DNA of 64,000 bases from Ancylostoma caninum (GCA_037903475.1 JBAJFG010000344.1:992001-1056000); one strand, 5' to 3'. Positions 24,731-37,693 are shown, counted from the stretch's first letter. The notes: generated from the sequence alone by a model not told the origin. Numbers and translations are program-made.

Positions 24731-27700
24731 ATGGACTTTCCTCCTCCGCCAAAAAGACGTCGCATTACAAGAACTGGAAGTGCACTAACAGGTTAGCACT
24801 TGAAGTTCTATTCCATGGTCGACCTTTGATGTTGGGTGTGTTGATATGCTTTTTTAGCAACAATGCCACGGATACCGCCTCCACCACCAATGTCGTCGCA
24901 CTCGGCACCGAATGCGGTAAATCGAAACTTGGATGAGCAGATGCCCATTTCCTCTCCTGCCCCAACAGAGGTTGCTGCGCCATTGCGTGAGGAGTCGGTC
25001 GCTGAAGGGAACGTTCACAAGGAAGCAGAGGATCGCGAGCTGGAACCTCCGGTAGCTGCGTCGCAAGACGTCCGCTCAGGTGTATTCAGTGAGTTTGTGG
25101 AACTACTTGAGGACTACTACTTTCAGATGTCATCGTTTTATTTTGTTTAGCGGAAGCGCAAAGAATTCTTATCTCGCATGTTTCGGCTCTTTTTTCGGGG
25201 TCAGCAAGACGATGCTCTCCTTTATCGATGATCTTTGTCAAGTTGTCGGTGGTCAGACGGATGTTTCTGTGAGTTCACCTACGAGCATGTTTCTGTTATT
25301 GAGGTTTATGTGATTCGGAGTCTCTCGAAACGTGTAACCGTGGTGGCGTTAAGGTCAGTAGGGCTACAAGTTTGCTCGAAGCGGAGCTGTTCCCTCAGTA
25401 CGAGTACCCGAAGCTCTGTTTCTGTTCAGCTTGCGACAGCATTTTGTCATCATCTCATGCTCTGTGCTGGAACGAGGCCTGCGAAATGAATGAGTGCGTT
25501 TAGCTCCGCCCTCGACTAGTTTTCCTGCTTCAGTTGTTTGTCCTAGTTTGTCTACTTGTGCTACTTTTGGTACTACAATCTTAGGGTTCATCCCAAAAGA
25601 AGTAAAAATGTGAGACGCACGAATATGCATTTAAAACGGCTGGCACCTCAGCTGGAAGTAGTGCTTTGTCAGAACATCGATGTGTTGCTAAGTGTGCACC
25701 ACCGCATCCACTGGGTTAGTAGTGACAACTTATGGTTGTCATTTGTTTGTAATTTCATTTCAATTTCAATTTCAACTGAGTCTGTCAAGTTGTATAAACT
25801 TCTGTAAAGTTGTTTGAACTCTGAGCGTTCACGACTTAGGGACAGCATGACGAACACCGTCCTGAAACACCAGACTTCGGCCAATATAGGGAGGACATTG
25901 AAAGACCAGAAGAGTACGGTCGCCGGCGCATCAAAGTAGTGCTAACGTTGAACTTTGATGGAGTAAAGATGAGGAGGCTATCTCGGTTGGTGCCTGCCGC
26001 GCTATATGCATGCATGTAATTGAGTACTGGTGTACATTTTCAGTACCGAAGCGTGGCCGGTGTACCTACGACTCGAAGGCCTCCCCTCGGATGACAAGAA
26101 CAATGCCGAAAATATTTTACTTCCAGCCATCATGTTCGTCGCGAAAACGCCAACAAAGAGACTGTTGCGGGAGCTTTTCTCAAGGTGAGCATGTTGTCTT
26201 CGTCATACTCGGACGCTAGAGGATTCGGATGTGTTTTAGACTCAAACGCGAACTTGAACAACTGAGTACTGACGGAATCAGCATCATGGACTCCAGCAAT
26301 GCTGTCTGGTTGTGCTTCCCTAAAATCATGAACAGTGTCATGGACTTTAGCGTGCTCGCTGTTAATTATTTGATGGTTTCAACTAAAGGTAGAAGGTGTG
26401 ATAAGCGAGCAGCGCGATTTAGGCCTCGAAAATTCTGTTCACGATTCCTCGATGGAATTCTCAGTACGGATGCCACCTCTGCACCTGCACCCTGCCGTCG
26501 ATTACGAGTACTTCCTCAGTGATTCACTGAAAACAGCCAGAGTGGATATGAATAATGTCAAGTCCCTGCAAACGTCGGTGAGACAGCTGCCGCAGTCGTC
26601 TGACAGCGTTGTTAGACGACTAACTTCAGCAGTGCAAACGATGTCGAACACCATTGTCGGTATGGCAACGATCGTAAGTTTTCTCGTGCTCATTCTAATC
26701 CAAACTCAGCTCCTTTACAGATACGTAATTGCAAAGGAACCAAGTTTGGATTAGAATGAGCATGAGATTGATTTCAGAGAGATGGACTTCGAATGCGTCT
26801 CGAAAAGCAATCGATGTCGATCGTCAATGCATCGCACCAGATGACGAAATTGACGCGCTTGGAGCTGCCCAAAGGGGCGTTTTTCGTTGAAAAAAAAACG
26901 TTAAAAAAGAATGGATAATTCCGCAGCGTGCCCCGTTTGTGATAAGAATGCTCTTCGTACGAGGCCGCGTTACATCTCTTGAGACGCAATTGTTTCCAGA
27001 AAACTGATCTCAAAGCACTGATAAGAACATGGGTCCCAAGCGCGTGCACCGCAAAAAGAGACTTTGCAACTGTTTGTACGGACTTCGCCAGGCACTATTT
27101 TGTGCGGGTCGGTTATAAAGGATATTTCCCCTATGTAGATGAGCGCTCCAATAATACCACTTCATCTGTTGCAGGCGTGTAACCCGTCAGAAGCCATACA
27201 GCAATTCAGTGTTAGGGTCAGTTCAAGGGGGGGGGGCAAAAAGGAAGAGCTGAAAGATCTTCCAGAATCCATCGTGACCACCTTCGTCGGTGAGTGTGCT
27301 CCAAAAATGGCCAGATTTCACTTCTGCTCTACAAGAACAAACCATTCCAGACTTTATGCTGGAAGCAATGGGGCTTGGGCAGCCAGAGTTGGACTGCACA
27401 TCCGAGACGAGTTCAAGGAAAGGCCCACGGAGTAAGTGAAATAAGTCAATTCAAACTGAAGGTGTTTTCGAAATAACTATTTATTACAATGGAAAACAAC
27501 TTAGCTTCTGGCGCGGCTTGGGACCTACGGACAGGGAGCAGGCAGCAGCGCTGGACTATCGGCAGAGTTGCCGACAGGACTGGAGGCCAAGCTGTACGGT
27601 GTCAATATCGAAGGCACTGTAATTGTTTCCCTATTAGTATTCTAAATGAACTTTGCGGTCACTAATAAAGTAACTTATTTTCAGTGCCGATGTACGGCAA

Positions 27701-27920
27701 TATGTAGTCCAGTCGTCCCGGCTCCAGCCAAAACCGGTAAGTGCACTTTCTTTTAACAAGAACGTTTATTGAGCTCTTCTCGTTACAGAAACGAAGGAAG
27801 ATAACTGAGCCGCCGCCAGAAGAAGAGGACACGGAGTACTCATCGGATGATCTGAACCTCGAACCCGCACCCAGGCCGTCACGACCCACACGTCCTTCCG
27901 CAAGCACTTCCAAGGAATAG
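24731..27920 (+). CDS. Multi-exon DDE transposase-like gene (possibly CACTA/tnp2-like), copy B
   Basis: Exon 1 (24731-24791) reads MDFPPPPKRRRITRTG, a basic nuclear-signal-like start. Exon 2 (24858-25079) is proline- and acid-rich. Further blocks are GVSKTMLSFIDDLCQVVG, a cysteine cluster (CFCSACDS, then CWNEACEMNEC near 25420-25495), and NFDGVKMRRLSR. The last joins across a 58 bp intron (25986-26043) to TEAWPVYLRLEGLP and ENILLPAIMFVAKTPTKRLL, and through 26240-26388 to VMDFSVLAVNYLM. The order DG, WPVYL, leglP, kTPt..L, D recalls tnp2-type DDE transposases; this is similarity by eye. The downstream exons (27685-27736, and 27789-27920 ending PTRPSASTSKE) are acidic and unrecognised, and may belong to a second gene. 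Middle exon joins are unresolved, so the full frame is not proven intact. Confidence 0.45.
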
Positions 27921-28648
27921 GAGCGATGTTACTTGCAATGTCCTCTAATGTTGTGTTTTTCAGTTCCGGTTTTGCTTTGATCCGTTCTCTTTCCACATGT
28001 GTTCGGCTTCCGCTTTTTGCGAAGAAACAGGCGGCTTGAGAGATACTTTTTTGTTCATGCGTGAAACACTGCGAAAACCCGCTATCCTCACAGTTGTTAC
28101 TTCTTTCTTGCGAGAAATTTTTTGGACTCAATTTCTATGCAAAATGAAACCCACACCAACCATGACATGATCTATTGCTTAATCAATCGAACCAGGTGAA
28201 AGCTGAATACACGTGTTCTGCGTGTCTTACAGATATCGACACCTCTTTCCCTCATTCACTTCATTCATTGTCATCTCATTGTTTTTGCTTTTTTTGGGAA
28301 GTTTCCCTGATGCTATTGATTTTTGAACTACCTCAACAACAAACTTACCATTTTCCTGATCCTCTAACGTTCTCTCAGCCGGGTTCTGGCGCCGTCGCTT
28401 TTTAGGGAATCAATTTTCTTCGCTCCTGGGCAAGTTTTTTTGCTAAACCGACGGCTAGATTTTTTTGTTCATCATCAATCAATCGGGTGATGCGTTGTCA
28501 TTTTCTGGTAATCGAATAGTTATGAGTTTTTTCTTTTCCTAGCGTCTTCTTTGCTGGGGGCGAGTTTTTCGTTAGAGACGTTTTTGTGTATATTAGCACC
28601 TAAGTTTTTAGCAGATAGCTGTAGCTGTTTTTTGAACGGGTCACTTAA

Positions 28649-29090
28649 AGACAGCACTCACGATAAAAAACGTCCTCGATTTTTTTCTTGAAATTCTCCT
28701 CTGGAGGCTACTCTTGTGCCCATAGTAGAGGAAAGACCATCAAAAAAGGCTACGTTTGCAAGAAATACTATGTTGTAATTCGCCAATACATGCCCATTTG
28801 TACGAGATCTATCGCGTGAGATGGCTGCGACCGCCGAGGTGCGGAAAGGATCACCGCTATCCGAAAATACTGATCGATCCTGTATCAGCTGAGAAACACA
28901 GCCGCCGCACACGATCAAAGAGAATGGGGCGGGGTTGAGCATGGCGGGCGCATTTGTACATGCGTACGAGTTTTATTACTCGAGTAACTGCACGATTCGG
29001 AGTGATTCCTTTTGCAGTTACGCTCCAATTGATGGCACCTTTAAAATAAGCACAAAAGCAAGAGAACTTTTTTCAGCGTGAGTGCTGCCT
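28649..29090. mobile_element. TTAA-target MITE, subfamily 1 (442 bp)
   Basis: The ends are AGACAGCACTCACG and CGTGAGTGCTGCCT, with intact TTAA on both sides (28645-28648 and 29091-29094). It is the inverse-orientation relative of 16642-17101 and lies within the part of B that is missing in A. It encodes nothing. Confidence 0.8.
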
Positions 29091-29896
29091 TTAAAATTCC
29101 TCTGCTAATACGTTTTCGGGTCTCCCTACACTAATTTTAAAGCCGGTGGATTTTGAAGCATATCTGATGGGTCGTCAATTCTATTTTTGCATCTTGCTCA
29201 ACTCTAAATAGAAGAAATTTAGTTTGCCAATTTGCATCATTTTCACTTTTTTGCACTTTCTCACGTCTCACTTGAAGAAGAGGTTTTGTATTTTTTCTTT
29301 GCATCATTCTCACTTTTTTGCACTTCCTCACTACTCACCTTAAGAAGGAGTTTTGTCTTTTCTTCTTTTTTTGCTTCTTACCACACCTAATTAGAAGAAC
29401 AAGTTTTTTTTAGAGTTTTTTCGGCATGCAGACCTTTCAAATTGTCCATCTTTTTCTGAACATTAACGGTCACAGTAAATTGTGTGATAAAATTGACTCT
29501 CTCCAACTTTTTCCGAGCTATCTGAGGAAAGATTTTTCGCTTCTTTTTGATATGGGCATTTAGAGATCTACATTCGCGATAGCTCGTTGAGGTGAGGAGT
29601 TTTTTTCACTGTGATCGTGAATGTTTCTTTTTTTCGTTACATTATATTTGCCACCGCTTTTTGTGTACATATTGTATATTTCGTTGATTTTGTTTCATCT
29701 TTTACATCACCAGTATTTACATTTCACCTCTACCATCACTGGTACTTGAAGTAGTGGTTTTGTAACGTTTTATTACCATAATAAACTATTTTACTACATA
29801 TTGTGTGTTTTCATGCTAGACCGGGCTGTCCACGGCCGGCTGGCCCGCGGCCCCCACTGGCCCGCGGGCGCGATTCCCCCCCCCCATTCTTCTCTA

Positions 29897-30170
29897 ACCA
29901 GAACCCCAAAAACAAGTTTCTGATCGCATCTGAAACTAGCTTCCTCAAAAGCCTGTCGACAATTTGTTTTCACACTTCCTTGCCGACAAGTTGTTCGCCC
30001 GAAAAGCTTGTCGACAACTTGTTTTCACTGCTTCGCTGTTGAAAACAAGTTGTCGACAAGCTTTTCGGGCGAACAACTTGTCGGCAAGGAAGTGTGAAAA
30101 CAACTTGTCGACAAGCTTTTGAGGAAGCTAGTTTCAGATGCGATCAGAAACTTGTTTTTGGGGTTCTGAG
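29897..30170. mobile_element. Near-perfect palindromic element (274 bp)
   Basis: The outer words are CAGAACCCCAAAAACAAG and its inverse. Arms of about 120 bp are nearly identical, each with two CTTGTCGACAA(C/T)TTG-type words. TA borders both sides, and A (about 6826) is the empty site. The RNA or single strand would fold into one long hairpin. It is related to 10046-10290. Confidence 0.8.
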
Positions 30171-31172
30171 TATATGACAATCCCCCATAGTTCCAGCAGT
30201 ACTATCCCCTCATTGTGAGGGGAAAGGGCCCCGATAATCCCCTTAGCTAAAATGCCAACTAGATCGCAAAATCAGTTCTCTGTCAATTGTCGATCGAGGG
30301 GAGCCGATACCGGTGGAGGGAAGAGCTCATCGTTTGTCTGAGCTTCTTCCACTAATGCGGAGTTCCACGAATTTGCTTCTTGGGTTAAACATGTCTGGAA
30401 GCACTGAGAAAATTCATGTCATTCATAGAAGCATCCTAAACTTAGAGATGGCCTACCCCGCAAGCGAACATGATGGCTATCGCAAAAAAAGTGAATTTGG
30501 CTCAATAGCGGCATGATGAATGTGGATTCTGAACTTTTGCGAGAACATTAAACACTAACATCCGATCATTTACAACGGAAATCTAACCCGTAATGCCAAA
30601 CTGTCCCATCCCAGCATCCTCTAGGTAGGATTCCGGGGTTCTCAGAACACGAACATCATCCTCAACACACCAAATGCGTTGCCTTCCCCAACGTTTCCCT
30701 TCAGGGTAGCACTTTGGGCAACAAAACGGTGGGTTCCATTGTGAAAAGCCAAAAAGAGCCCTCTGAGCCTAATAAGTCCATACGAGGTTAGTGTCTAAGG
30801 CTACAGCGGATGTCGGCGGACCAGATTCGCTTGGAGGCGCGAGAGATGCTGAGCGATCTCGTTCGGTCTCGCGACGCCACAAAAAGGTCTGCTCTAGTGA
30901 CATGCACAAACCTTTAAATCAGCTATTCCTGGGGACAACTCTACTCCTACTTGCCAAATAACACCACATATTTCAAAGAGTAGTGGATGCGCTCGCATCT
31001 GCTCCAACTTGGATTGTAGTCTGTTTGAACACTACTAACAAACACTACTAACATTCACTTCCAAAGAGCAATTCGAGAAGCCCACCTGCTAAACAGGAAC
31101 ACCAAAATTTCTTCAGAAGGCTTTGTGGATGTGAAAACGATACCCGACAACAGTGAATTTCGACTCATGCTA

Positions 31173-33329
31173 TACAATAACAAAATAAGTTCTCAGAGAA
31201 TCGCGCAGCTCTATCCTCCGAGAGTTCAGCGTGACCCGCCCACATTTTGGACGCTGCAGCAAAATATCATCTGTAATGACGAGAGCAGCAGTTATTGAGG
31301 TGATGCTGCCTCGAGGCAGCACCACTGCCAATCAGCTGCCGAGGCCTGGACCGCCTTTTTCTGGAGGGAACAGTACGCATGAGTGCTACGGAAAGATCAG
31401 GGCTGGGATTCATGAAACAGTAACCAAGCAAATCCAGGCTAGCAAACCAAGCTTTGCCGTCTGCGTCTCTTAGCACTATGTAGTCAGTACGATAACCGAT
31501 CACGCTAGCCACCTTGGTCTGCTTGATTATCGTTTCATGAATCTTAGCCCAGCATTACTGATTAATTGCCTCGAAAATATGCGAGTGCTGCGCTGATTTT
31601 TGGGATTCCTTCCATTCTCTTCGCCCAGAGTGGGATCTTTTGTTTATCTTCTAAGTATTCTCATGTTTTCATTTTTCACAGTTGTTTCGTGTTCATTTCT
31701 CATTTCCCTTCTGCCGTTTTTGATGTGTCCAATGCTCGTATCCTTGTTTTCAGGTTTGCGCGGCTTCTGGAAGCCAACCTACTCATAGAAATGTTCAATA
31801 TCTCGATGGGCGTAGACGCTCAGCGTTGTAAGAATTCTGAACAACCAGCTTTCCACAGTTCGAGGTAATTTTTTTAAAATTGAAAGTCTGAAAGTAAATA
31901 GGTGCCCCTTGATGACTCATTTATGCTTGTTCCCTCTTCCTGTTTCTTTTTATCTTCTCTTGTCCTTGTTCTAAGCTTGGGCTCTTTCTTCGTTGATTGT
32001 TCTTTGATTTGAAGTTTTTGCGCACTTCATCCCAGCACAGTGTGTCACCGCTGCTACAGTTTTGCTCTTTTCTGTTTCATCTCATATCTCCTTGTATTTC
32101 TCTTTCTCTTCACCCTCTCTCCAGGCTATCCTCTGTTCCTCTGATGCCGCTATATACTTCAGCATCATCTTAGACGATGCTTCCGAGAAAATGTACGTCA
32201 TTCCTATCTCGCCGGCGTTGCTTCCAAAGTTATGAGAGTGCTGCATAATCTCTCTTAGGGCTTTATCCACAAGGAATAGCATGGTCAGCAGCATACTACA
32301 CTTTCTGTATGCAGTATGCAAGTCCGGAATGAAAAAATTCAGCCAAAAATGCCAGCATTTTAGGTTGCTACCGATGTTAGCATAATACGGGACTAGTAGC
32401 AATACGCGTTTTGTTTCTGAAAGAGCACTGCTCTGCACTGTTCTGTTATACTAATGTCAGGTACGAAATGAAGAAATGGAGACTTTTCAACTTCTGCAAC
32501 AATAACTTCTACTTTTGTTTTCATTTATATCTAATGTAACCACTTTTATCGTTGTTCGTTTATTGCTCTTCTCTAAAACCACAGCCGTGTCGTTCGGAAA
32601 CTACCTTCCCATCAGACTTCAAGGCAGAACATGCTAACGCGTGTTGCTACTCATCCTGAATTAGGCTAACATCGGTAGAAACGCTGCTCACCAGTGGCGG
32701 ACGCAAGGGGAGGGGGCGCCCCCCCCCCGAGAATGGGTCGCCGAATTTTTGAAATTACTTTACAATACAAATAAAAATCTTGTGTTATTTTATTCTTGAT
32801 TGTTTATTTTTATTATTATTTTTAATATAATTTTTATTTATTATTTATTATTATAATCAATATTTTTATTAATTTTATTTTCCGTGACGGAGACCCCACT
32901 TCTTTCCCACGCCCCCCCCCTCCGTGTACTTTCTGCGTCCGCCTCTGCTGCTCACATAATGGAACTATACCCTCACGGGTTCAAAAAGAGAGAAAAAACT
33001 AATAATTTTGTGGGAGGATGATTGTCCTCCTCATTGGCTTTTCTCTAATTACCGACTTGAATACTGTATCCAGTTCACTGACGAGCATTTCCTCCTTTTT
33101 TGCTATAAAAACCACGCATAGGAAATGGTCGATATACGGACGGTCGACCTCAACATTCCTGACATCGACCTAGACGGCTCCAATGTACCAGTAATTAATT
33201 AAAGGTGCGAGAGAGGTGCGAGAACCATCTCAGCAAGCACTTACCGCCACCCTGCAGAGTGCAGAGATGACAGAGTTTTGCAGATCTCGTCCGAGACACG
33301 CCCCACGTTGCCGCCTAGTGCAACGCACC
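31173..33329. other. Spacer between B and E copy 2, fragments only
   Basis: An open frame from B continues to about 31290 (RIAQLYPPRVQRDPPTFW). A possible exon follows a TTTCAG at about 31755 (FARLLEANLLIEMFNIS) and ends at a GTAATT near 31866. Neither can be placed in a known family, and no full gene is supported. Confidence 0.25.
32692..32947. mobile_element. hAT-like MITE (256 bp)
   Basis: The ends are CAGTGGCGGACGCA and TGCGTCCGCCTCTG, with an exact 8 bp duplication CTGCTCAC (32684-32691 and 32948-32955). The core is A+T-rich (repeated TTATTATT words) between C/G homopolymer-rich subterminal blocks. Non-coding. Confidence 0.9.
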
Positions 33330-33697
33330 CCTCTTGCTTAAGAACGAGTACGGAAAATCTTCTAATTCAATCTCCGACATTTCATACCGGTCGATCTAAT
33401 ACATGCAGAGGTGAGATCGATAACGTGAAATAGTTCGATAAATGAATTCTCAATAATTAACTCCTCAGAATTCAAGACAATTTTTTGACTTGAATTTCGA
33501 CTCCAAGGGAGCAAGGCCAGCAATCCACCCGTAACCCACTGTAATCGCCATATTGCTCGCCTTCATCGACACCCCTCCTATGGTCTGGACAACTTCTTGC
33601 TGAAGGAAACTTTCGATTCTCAACACGATGACGAGAACGCCTCTGGCCAAGTGCTTCCCATGTTTCTGAGCTGTTAGCACAGTCAAGCTACTCTTAA

Positions 33698-34160
33698 AGG
33701 CAGCAGGAGCTGAAATCCTCGACTCCGAGCTGAGCTGTGGGTGATGAAGTACAGACTCAGCAGATCATAAATGTGAAACGAACACAGACAATGATAGCTT
33801 ACCTGCAGAGAAAATGGAATATTCGTCGCGAACACGCCTGACCGTGTTCGCGCGCGGACGAGTTTTCCCCGGCGCAAAAGCCATTGCGGTGCGTGGTTTG
33901 GCGCAAAGGGAGAACGGAATGCATTCAATTCACAGGGTTTCATGGCGGGACTAGGCCAAAACCACGCGCCGCAACGGCTTTCGCGCCGGGGAAAACTCGT
34001 CCGCGCACGAACAGGGCCAGGCGTGTTCGCGACGAATGTTCCATTTTCTCTGCAGGTAAGCCATCATTGTCTGTGTTCGTTTCACATTTATGATGTGCCG
34101 AGTGTGTACTTCACCACACGCAGCTCAGCTCAGAGTCGAGAATTTCAGCTCCTGCTGCCT
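33698..34160. mobile_element. TTAA-target foldback MITE, subfamily 2 (463 bp), copy 1
   Basis: AGGCAGCAGGAGCTGAAAT at the left is mirrored by its inverse at the right. TTAA is present on both sides (33694-33697 and 34161-34164), and the empty paralogous site at 17534-17540 has a single TTAA. The length equals that of 47399-47861. Each arm contains TTTTCTCTGCAG|GTAAG reading outward, so both strands carry an acceptor directly abutting a donor. No transposase. Confidence 0.9.
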
Positions 34161-35780
34161 TTAAGATTACAAAGTAGGCCTATGATGCATAAGCGTAAGT
34201 GGGCCTATAATGCATAAGCATATTTGGATTTGCTATATTTGCTGATATTTGCTTGTACCGCATCTCACACAACAACCAATGCTTAGAACCTTTCATGAAT
34301 TTGATTTATGTTGATAAATAAATATTGTATTCGAAACAAAAAATGAAAATGGTGCGCCTCCACTTCTCATCTACCTCAGAACGCCTCGACCGTTGCACTA
34401 ATTTGAGTTGAGTGGAAAATAAATATACGTACATGTGCAGATATATATGCGGACAAGCATTAAGCAATATTGGTGAAGATGGCTCCGCTTCACAGATCCT
34501 CACTGTTTCAGACGTTTTGATGCGCGATCTCACATTATTACGCCTGATTGGGAGTTGCGACATAATTATACGTCGGGACAACTCGGGTGGGAGACTTTTT
34601 GAACACCAGTCTCCACAATCTAAGGCACCCTGAGTCGTTGTCCCAGTTTTTCTGACAGTGCCCTACTTTTTCTTGCTGCTCCTCTAACTACAAGGGTGCA
34701 GCCAGGAGGTCACCATCACTGTCGACGCTCCGCCCTCTCTACGGATCCCGTAGAGCTCTCCAAATAGTAAGCCATAGGATCGGAACCGCATAGCAGTGGA
34801 CTGTTGGCTAGGAAAGAGGATTTAACTCAAGCTAAAAATTCGTTAATACATGCCGCTACGCCATCTTGCGCCTGTGCTTATATCAGTATTCCGAAGAACT
34901 AGAAATCTTTTTCACCTCGAATGACTGGATTCCTGAGATGAGTTTTGCACGCCGTTTCTGTTGCACTGTATTAAAATTTCTGTTTCGCCATCACCATTCC
35001 TCTTTTTGCAAACTTCATTCGGCAGTCCGACCAATTTTTTCTTCAAATCCAGCTGTTTACGGATTCCACCCTTCGACGTATTTATTGAAAGGAGCTTTCA
35101 TACAAAAGCGGTGAGATATTGGTGTGAAAGTAATTTCTACTCTGATCGTTCCATTAATATAGAATTCCGATCATACTTATAAATAGGTATAACTCTAAGT
35201 CGGTAGCTAATGAGATGGGTAACTCAAAAAATAGATTTTCATGTGCGGAGTCATCTATACGTTAGGAGATTGACATTTTCACATATTTTCAAGTATGCCT
35301 TGGCAACGTATTCGTCTACAGACTTTCTGGCTCTGAAATAATCAATATAGACCAAAACAGTCATTCTGTGGCGATCTAACGACATTGTATCCTGCAAAAA
35401 TGCCTTTGGGCAACTTACGTATCTGCGGGATATATACATATCCATCACACCTGACCTTCACCGATGTGGACGTTCAATAAGCAACAAGAAATCAATATGA
35501 AATGGTGGAGAGAGGTGATTGGAGATAGTCAGGCCAAATTTTTTTTTGGATATTTTTTTTTGGATTGACATGCATCGCAATGAGGGACAGCATTTTTTGA
35601 CGAAAATATACATCTAAAACATCAAATTGAGTCCTTGAAATTTTCTTGAAATTCCTGCCATCACTCCTACAAGGAAGAATGAAGTGTTTCTTCGTTTGGA
35701 CATGTATGAACTTACCCCACAGGTTTGAAAATTCCTCGAAATTGGGCGCTTGGTTTGGGAAAAAATTCAGACATACACAC

Positions 35781-35894
35781 CAGGGATGAGCGGATTATCC
35801 GCATATGGTTTTTACCGTTATCCATAGGTTTTGGCATATCCATTATCCGCACCGTTATCCGGGTCGTGGAAAATCTCGTATCCGCTCATCCCTG
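35781..35894. mobile_element. Small hAT-like MITE (114 bp)
   Basis: The ends are CAGGGATGAGCGGAT and ATCCGCTCATCCCTG. Candidate 8 bp TSDs ATACACAC and ACGCACAC differ at two positions. The interior is rich in TTATCCG words. Confidence 0.7.
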
Positions 35895-36022
35895 ACGCAC
35901 ACGTAGGGTCCGCACCGTGCCCCTTCGCGTGCGCTATGTTCAAACTTTCTTAGAGACTCGGTTTCTAGGAACAGAGGGAGATTTTCCTTGAATAGTACAT
36001 ATTTTGCCCATTTTGCTATTAA

Positions 36023-37693
36023 AGGCAGCACCCACGGAAATTTTCGCTTCTTAGATCTTGATCCAATCGTGATCCAATCGATTGTGGGGTCAATTTTGCA
36101 ATAAGAGTACCAGTTAGAACTTTCCCAATAATGAGTAATGACAGGTAAAACCTGGATCAACAGGATCAGTAGGCAGTAAGTTTTACGAGTTTTCATGCTA
36201 ATACCGCGCTCCAAAATCATTCTTGGAGCGCGAAAAATGGCAACTATCAGCTGATTGGGCAGTGATTGCAACTGGGAGTTTTTTATATTAACGTTTTCTT
36301 ACCTCATTTCGACTACAATTTCATTTTTATCCTTAACTTTCCAATATTTACTGCTTTCCCACATATTATTGATCTCTACAAACCCTTTTCTCACTCAGAA
36401 CATCCAATTTTTCAAATATTGCGCGTATCTAAATTATCTAGCTTCAAAAACTACCGTATGGTTTTGTTCTTTTCCCTAGTCATGTCAGGGCGCAGCACTA
36501 GGTGGTCAGTGTCGGTTGGGGAGTACTAAGTCCAGTCGGATTCCGAAATGGGCTACTAAGTACCTACACACTAGGGTTCTTTCAGGAAAAGCAGATAGCA
36601 CTAAAAAAGTGACTTAAATAAGCGTTAGTGAGACGACGAATGATGTTTCAGCAAGAAATGCGTACCATTTAGCGAAGACAGCCTAAATCATCTCAAATTC
36701 AAGCTAAAATCCTCGAAAAACCGATCTCAGTACGGAACTGTTTGATGCCGCTAGAACTCGTTGAAACTTGTTATAGGACCTGTCAGATACAAGAAATTGT
36801 CATTGGAGCGTGGTTTTTTCTCTCAAACCCGGAACTTTCCCAGGAAATTTCTCTCGTTTGAGGAAGTGTTCCGATACGCTGTCAACTCCAAGAAATGCGC
36901 CTAGGTCAACTCTCCCCCAAAGTGGCATCTTTCGTTTTTGAGAAACCGTCTTCGTTTTTGAAAAGAAAAACCGTCATTGATAGTCAAAAACCACTTTTTG
37001 ACCATTAATGACGGTTTTTCTCAAAAACGAAGAAGATTTCTCAAAAACGAAAGGTGCCACTTTGGGGGGATACTCGTTGGTATAGTGCGCATCTACAATC
37101 AAAATTCCAACATGATACGTCTCCTACAGGTTGAGCAACACCTGATTATCACTGGAGCGCACCAGAGAGCAGGGTAGGGATGGGGTAAATGGTTGAACAA
37201 CGGTGGTCTTCAGCCACGAGTTTGATGATCCTCCAGAAGTGCTTCTCTGAAATCTGCTTGTCTCTAATATCAGTAGACAGTTAGCGGTTGGCTACGCCCC
37301 GGACATTGGTGCTAAGCCCCCTGAATCTGCAGGACGCTACTAAGTCCTGGTGGTCAATGACCACCTGGTGCTGCGCCCTGAGTCATGTTTTTATTATGAA
37401 CATCCCATATTCTTTCTCTTTGTGCTCTTTCTTTTTCAAAAAACTGCTTTACCAGCCAAATATCCGTTAGCGCTGAGAAAAAAGGTGGCAATGATGGTTG
37501 CGTTATCGACTTTTTTGTTCGACCCCATAGGTGTAACTCGACCGCCATGCTCTAACCTACCAAGATTGAAGCACCCAAAAACCTTTTTTGCATGAGACTT
37601 GTTTGGATTGAGGACTTCAGCAATACTCCTCATGCTCAAAAATGTAATTTTGCGCTACAATCTCGGAAACCGAATTTTCCGTGGGTGCTGCCT
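36023..37693. mobile_element. TTAA-target element, subfamily 3, nested in the Mutator-like element
   Basis: The ends are AGGCAGCACCCACGG and CCGTGGGTGCTGCCT, with TTAA at 36019-36022 and 37694-37697. Without the hAT-like insert (36486-37380 and its TSD) it would be about 770 bp. A diverged relative of its interior lies in a receptor intron at 55958-56440. Confidence 0.8.
36486..37380. mobile_element. hAT-like element nested in TTAA element (895 bp)
   Basis: The ends are CAGGGCGCAGCACTAGG and CACCTGGTGCTGCGCCCTG, with an exact 8 bp duplication AGTCATGT (36478-36485 and 37381-37388). A separate palindrome of about 160 bp (36911-37070, arms with TTTCGTTTTTGAGAAA) sits inside. No coding capacity. 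Confidence 0.85.

Larger units (their letters stand above)
19043..31172 (+). repeat. Large duplicated segment, copy B
   Basis: The longest of the three paralogous segments (compare 718-8312 and 38900-43000). Private insertions are a hAT-like element at 20901-22475, a GC-rich MITE at 22537-22802, a TTAA element at 28649-29090 and a palindrome at 29897-30170. It holds the only complete-looking copy of the transposase-like gene. Its last 120 bp keep an open frame (FQRAIREAHLLNRN) shared with A and running on to about 31290. The intervals 23,000-24,560 and 29,100-29,890 show nothing coding that I can support. Confidence 0.8.

Noticed and set aside
33884..34217. Overlapping similar open frames on both strands (also 47378-47879)
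   Set aside because: They are palindromic translations of the TTAA foldback element, not genes.
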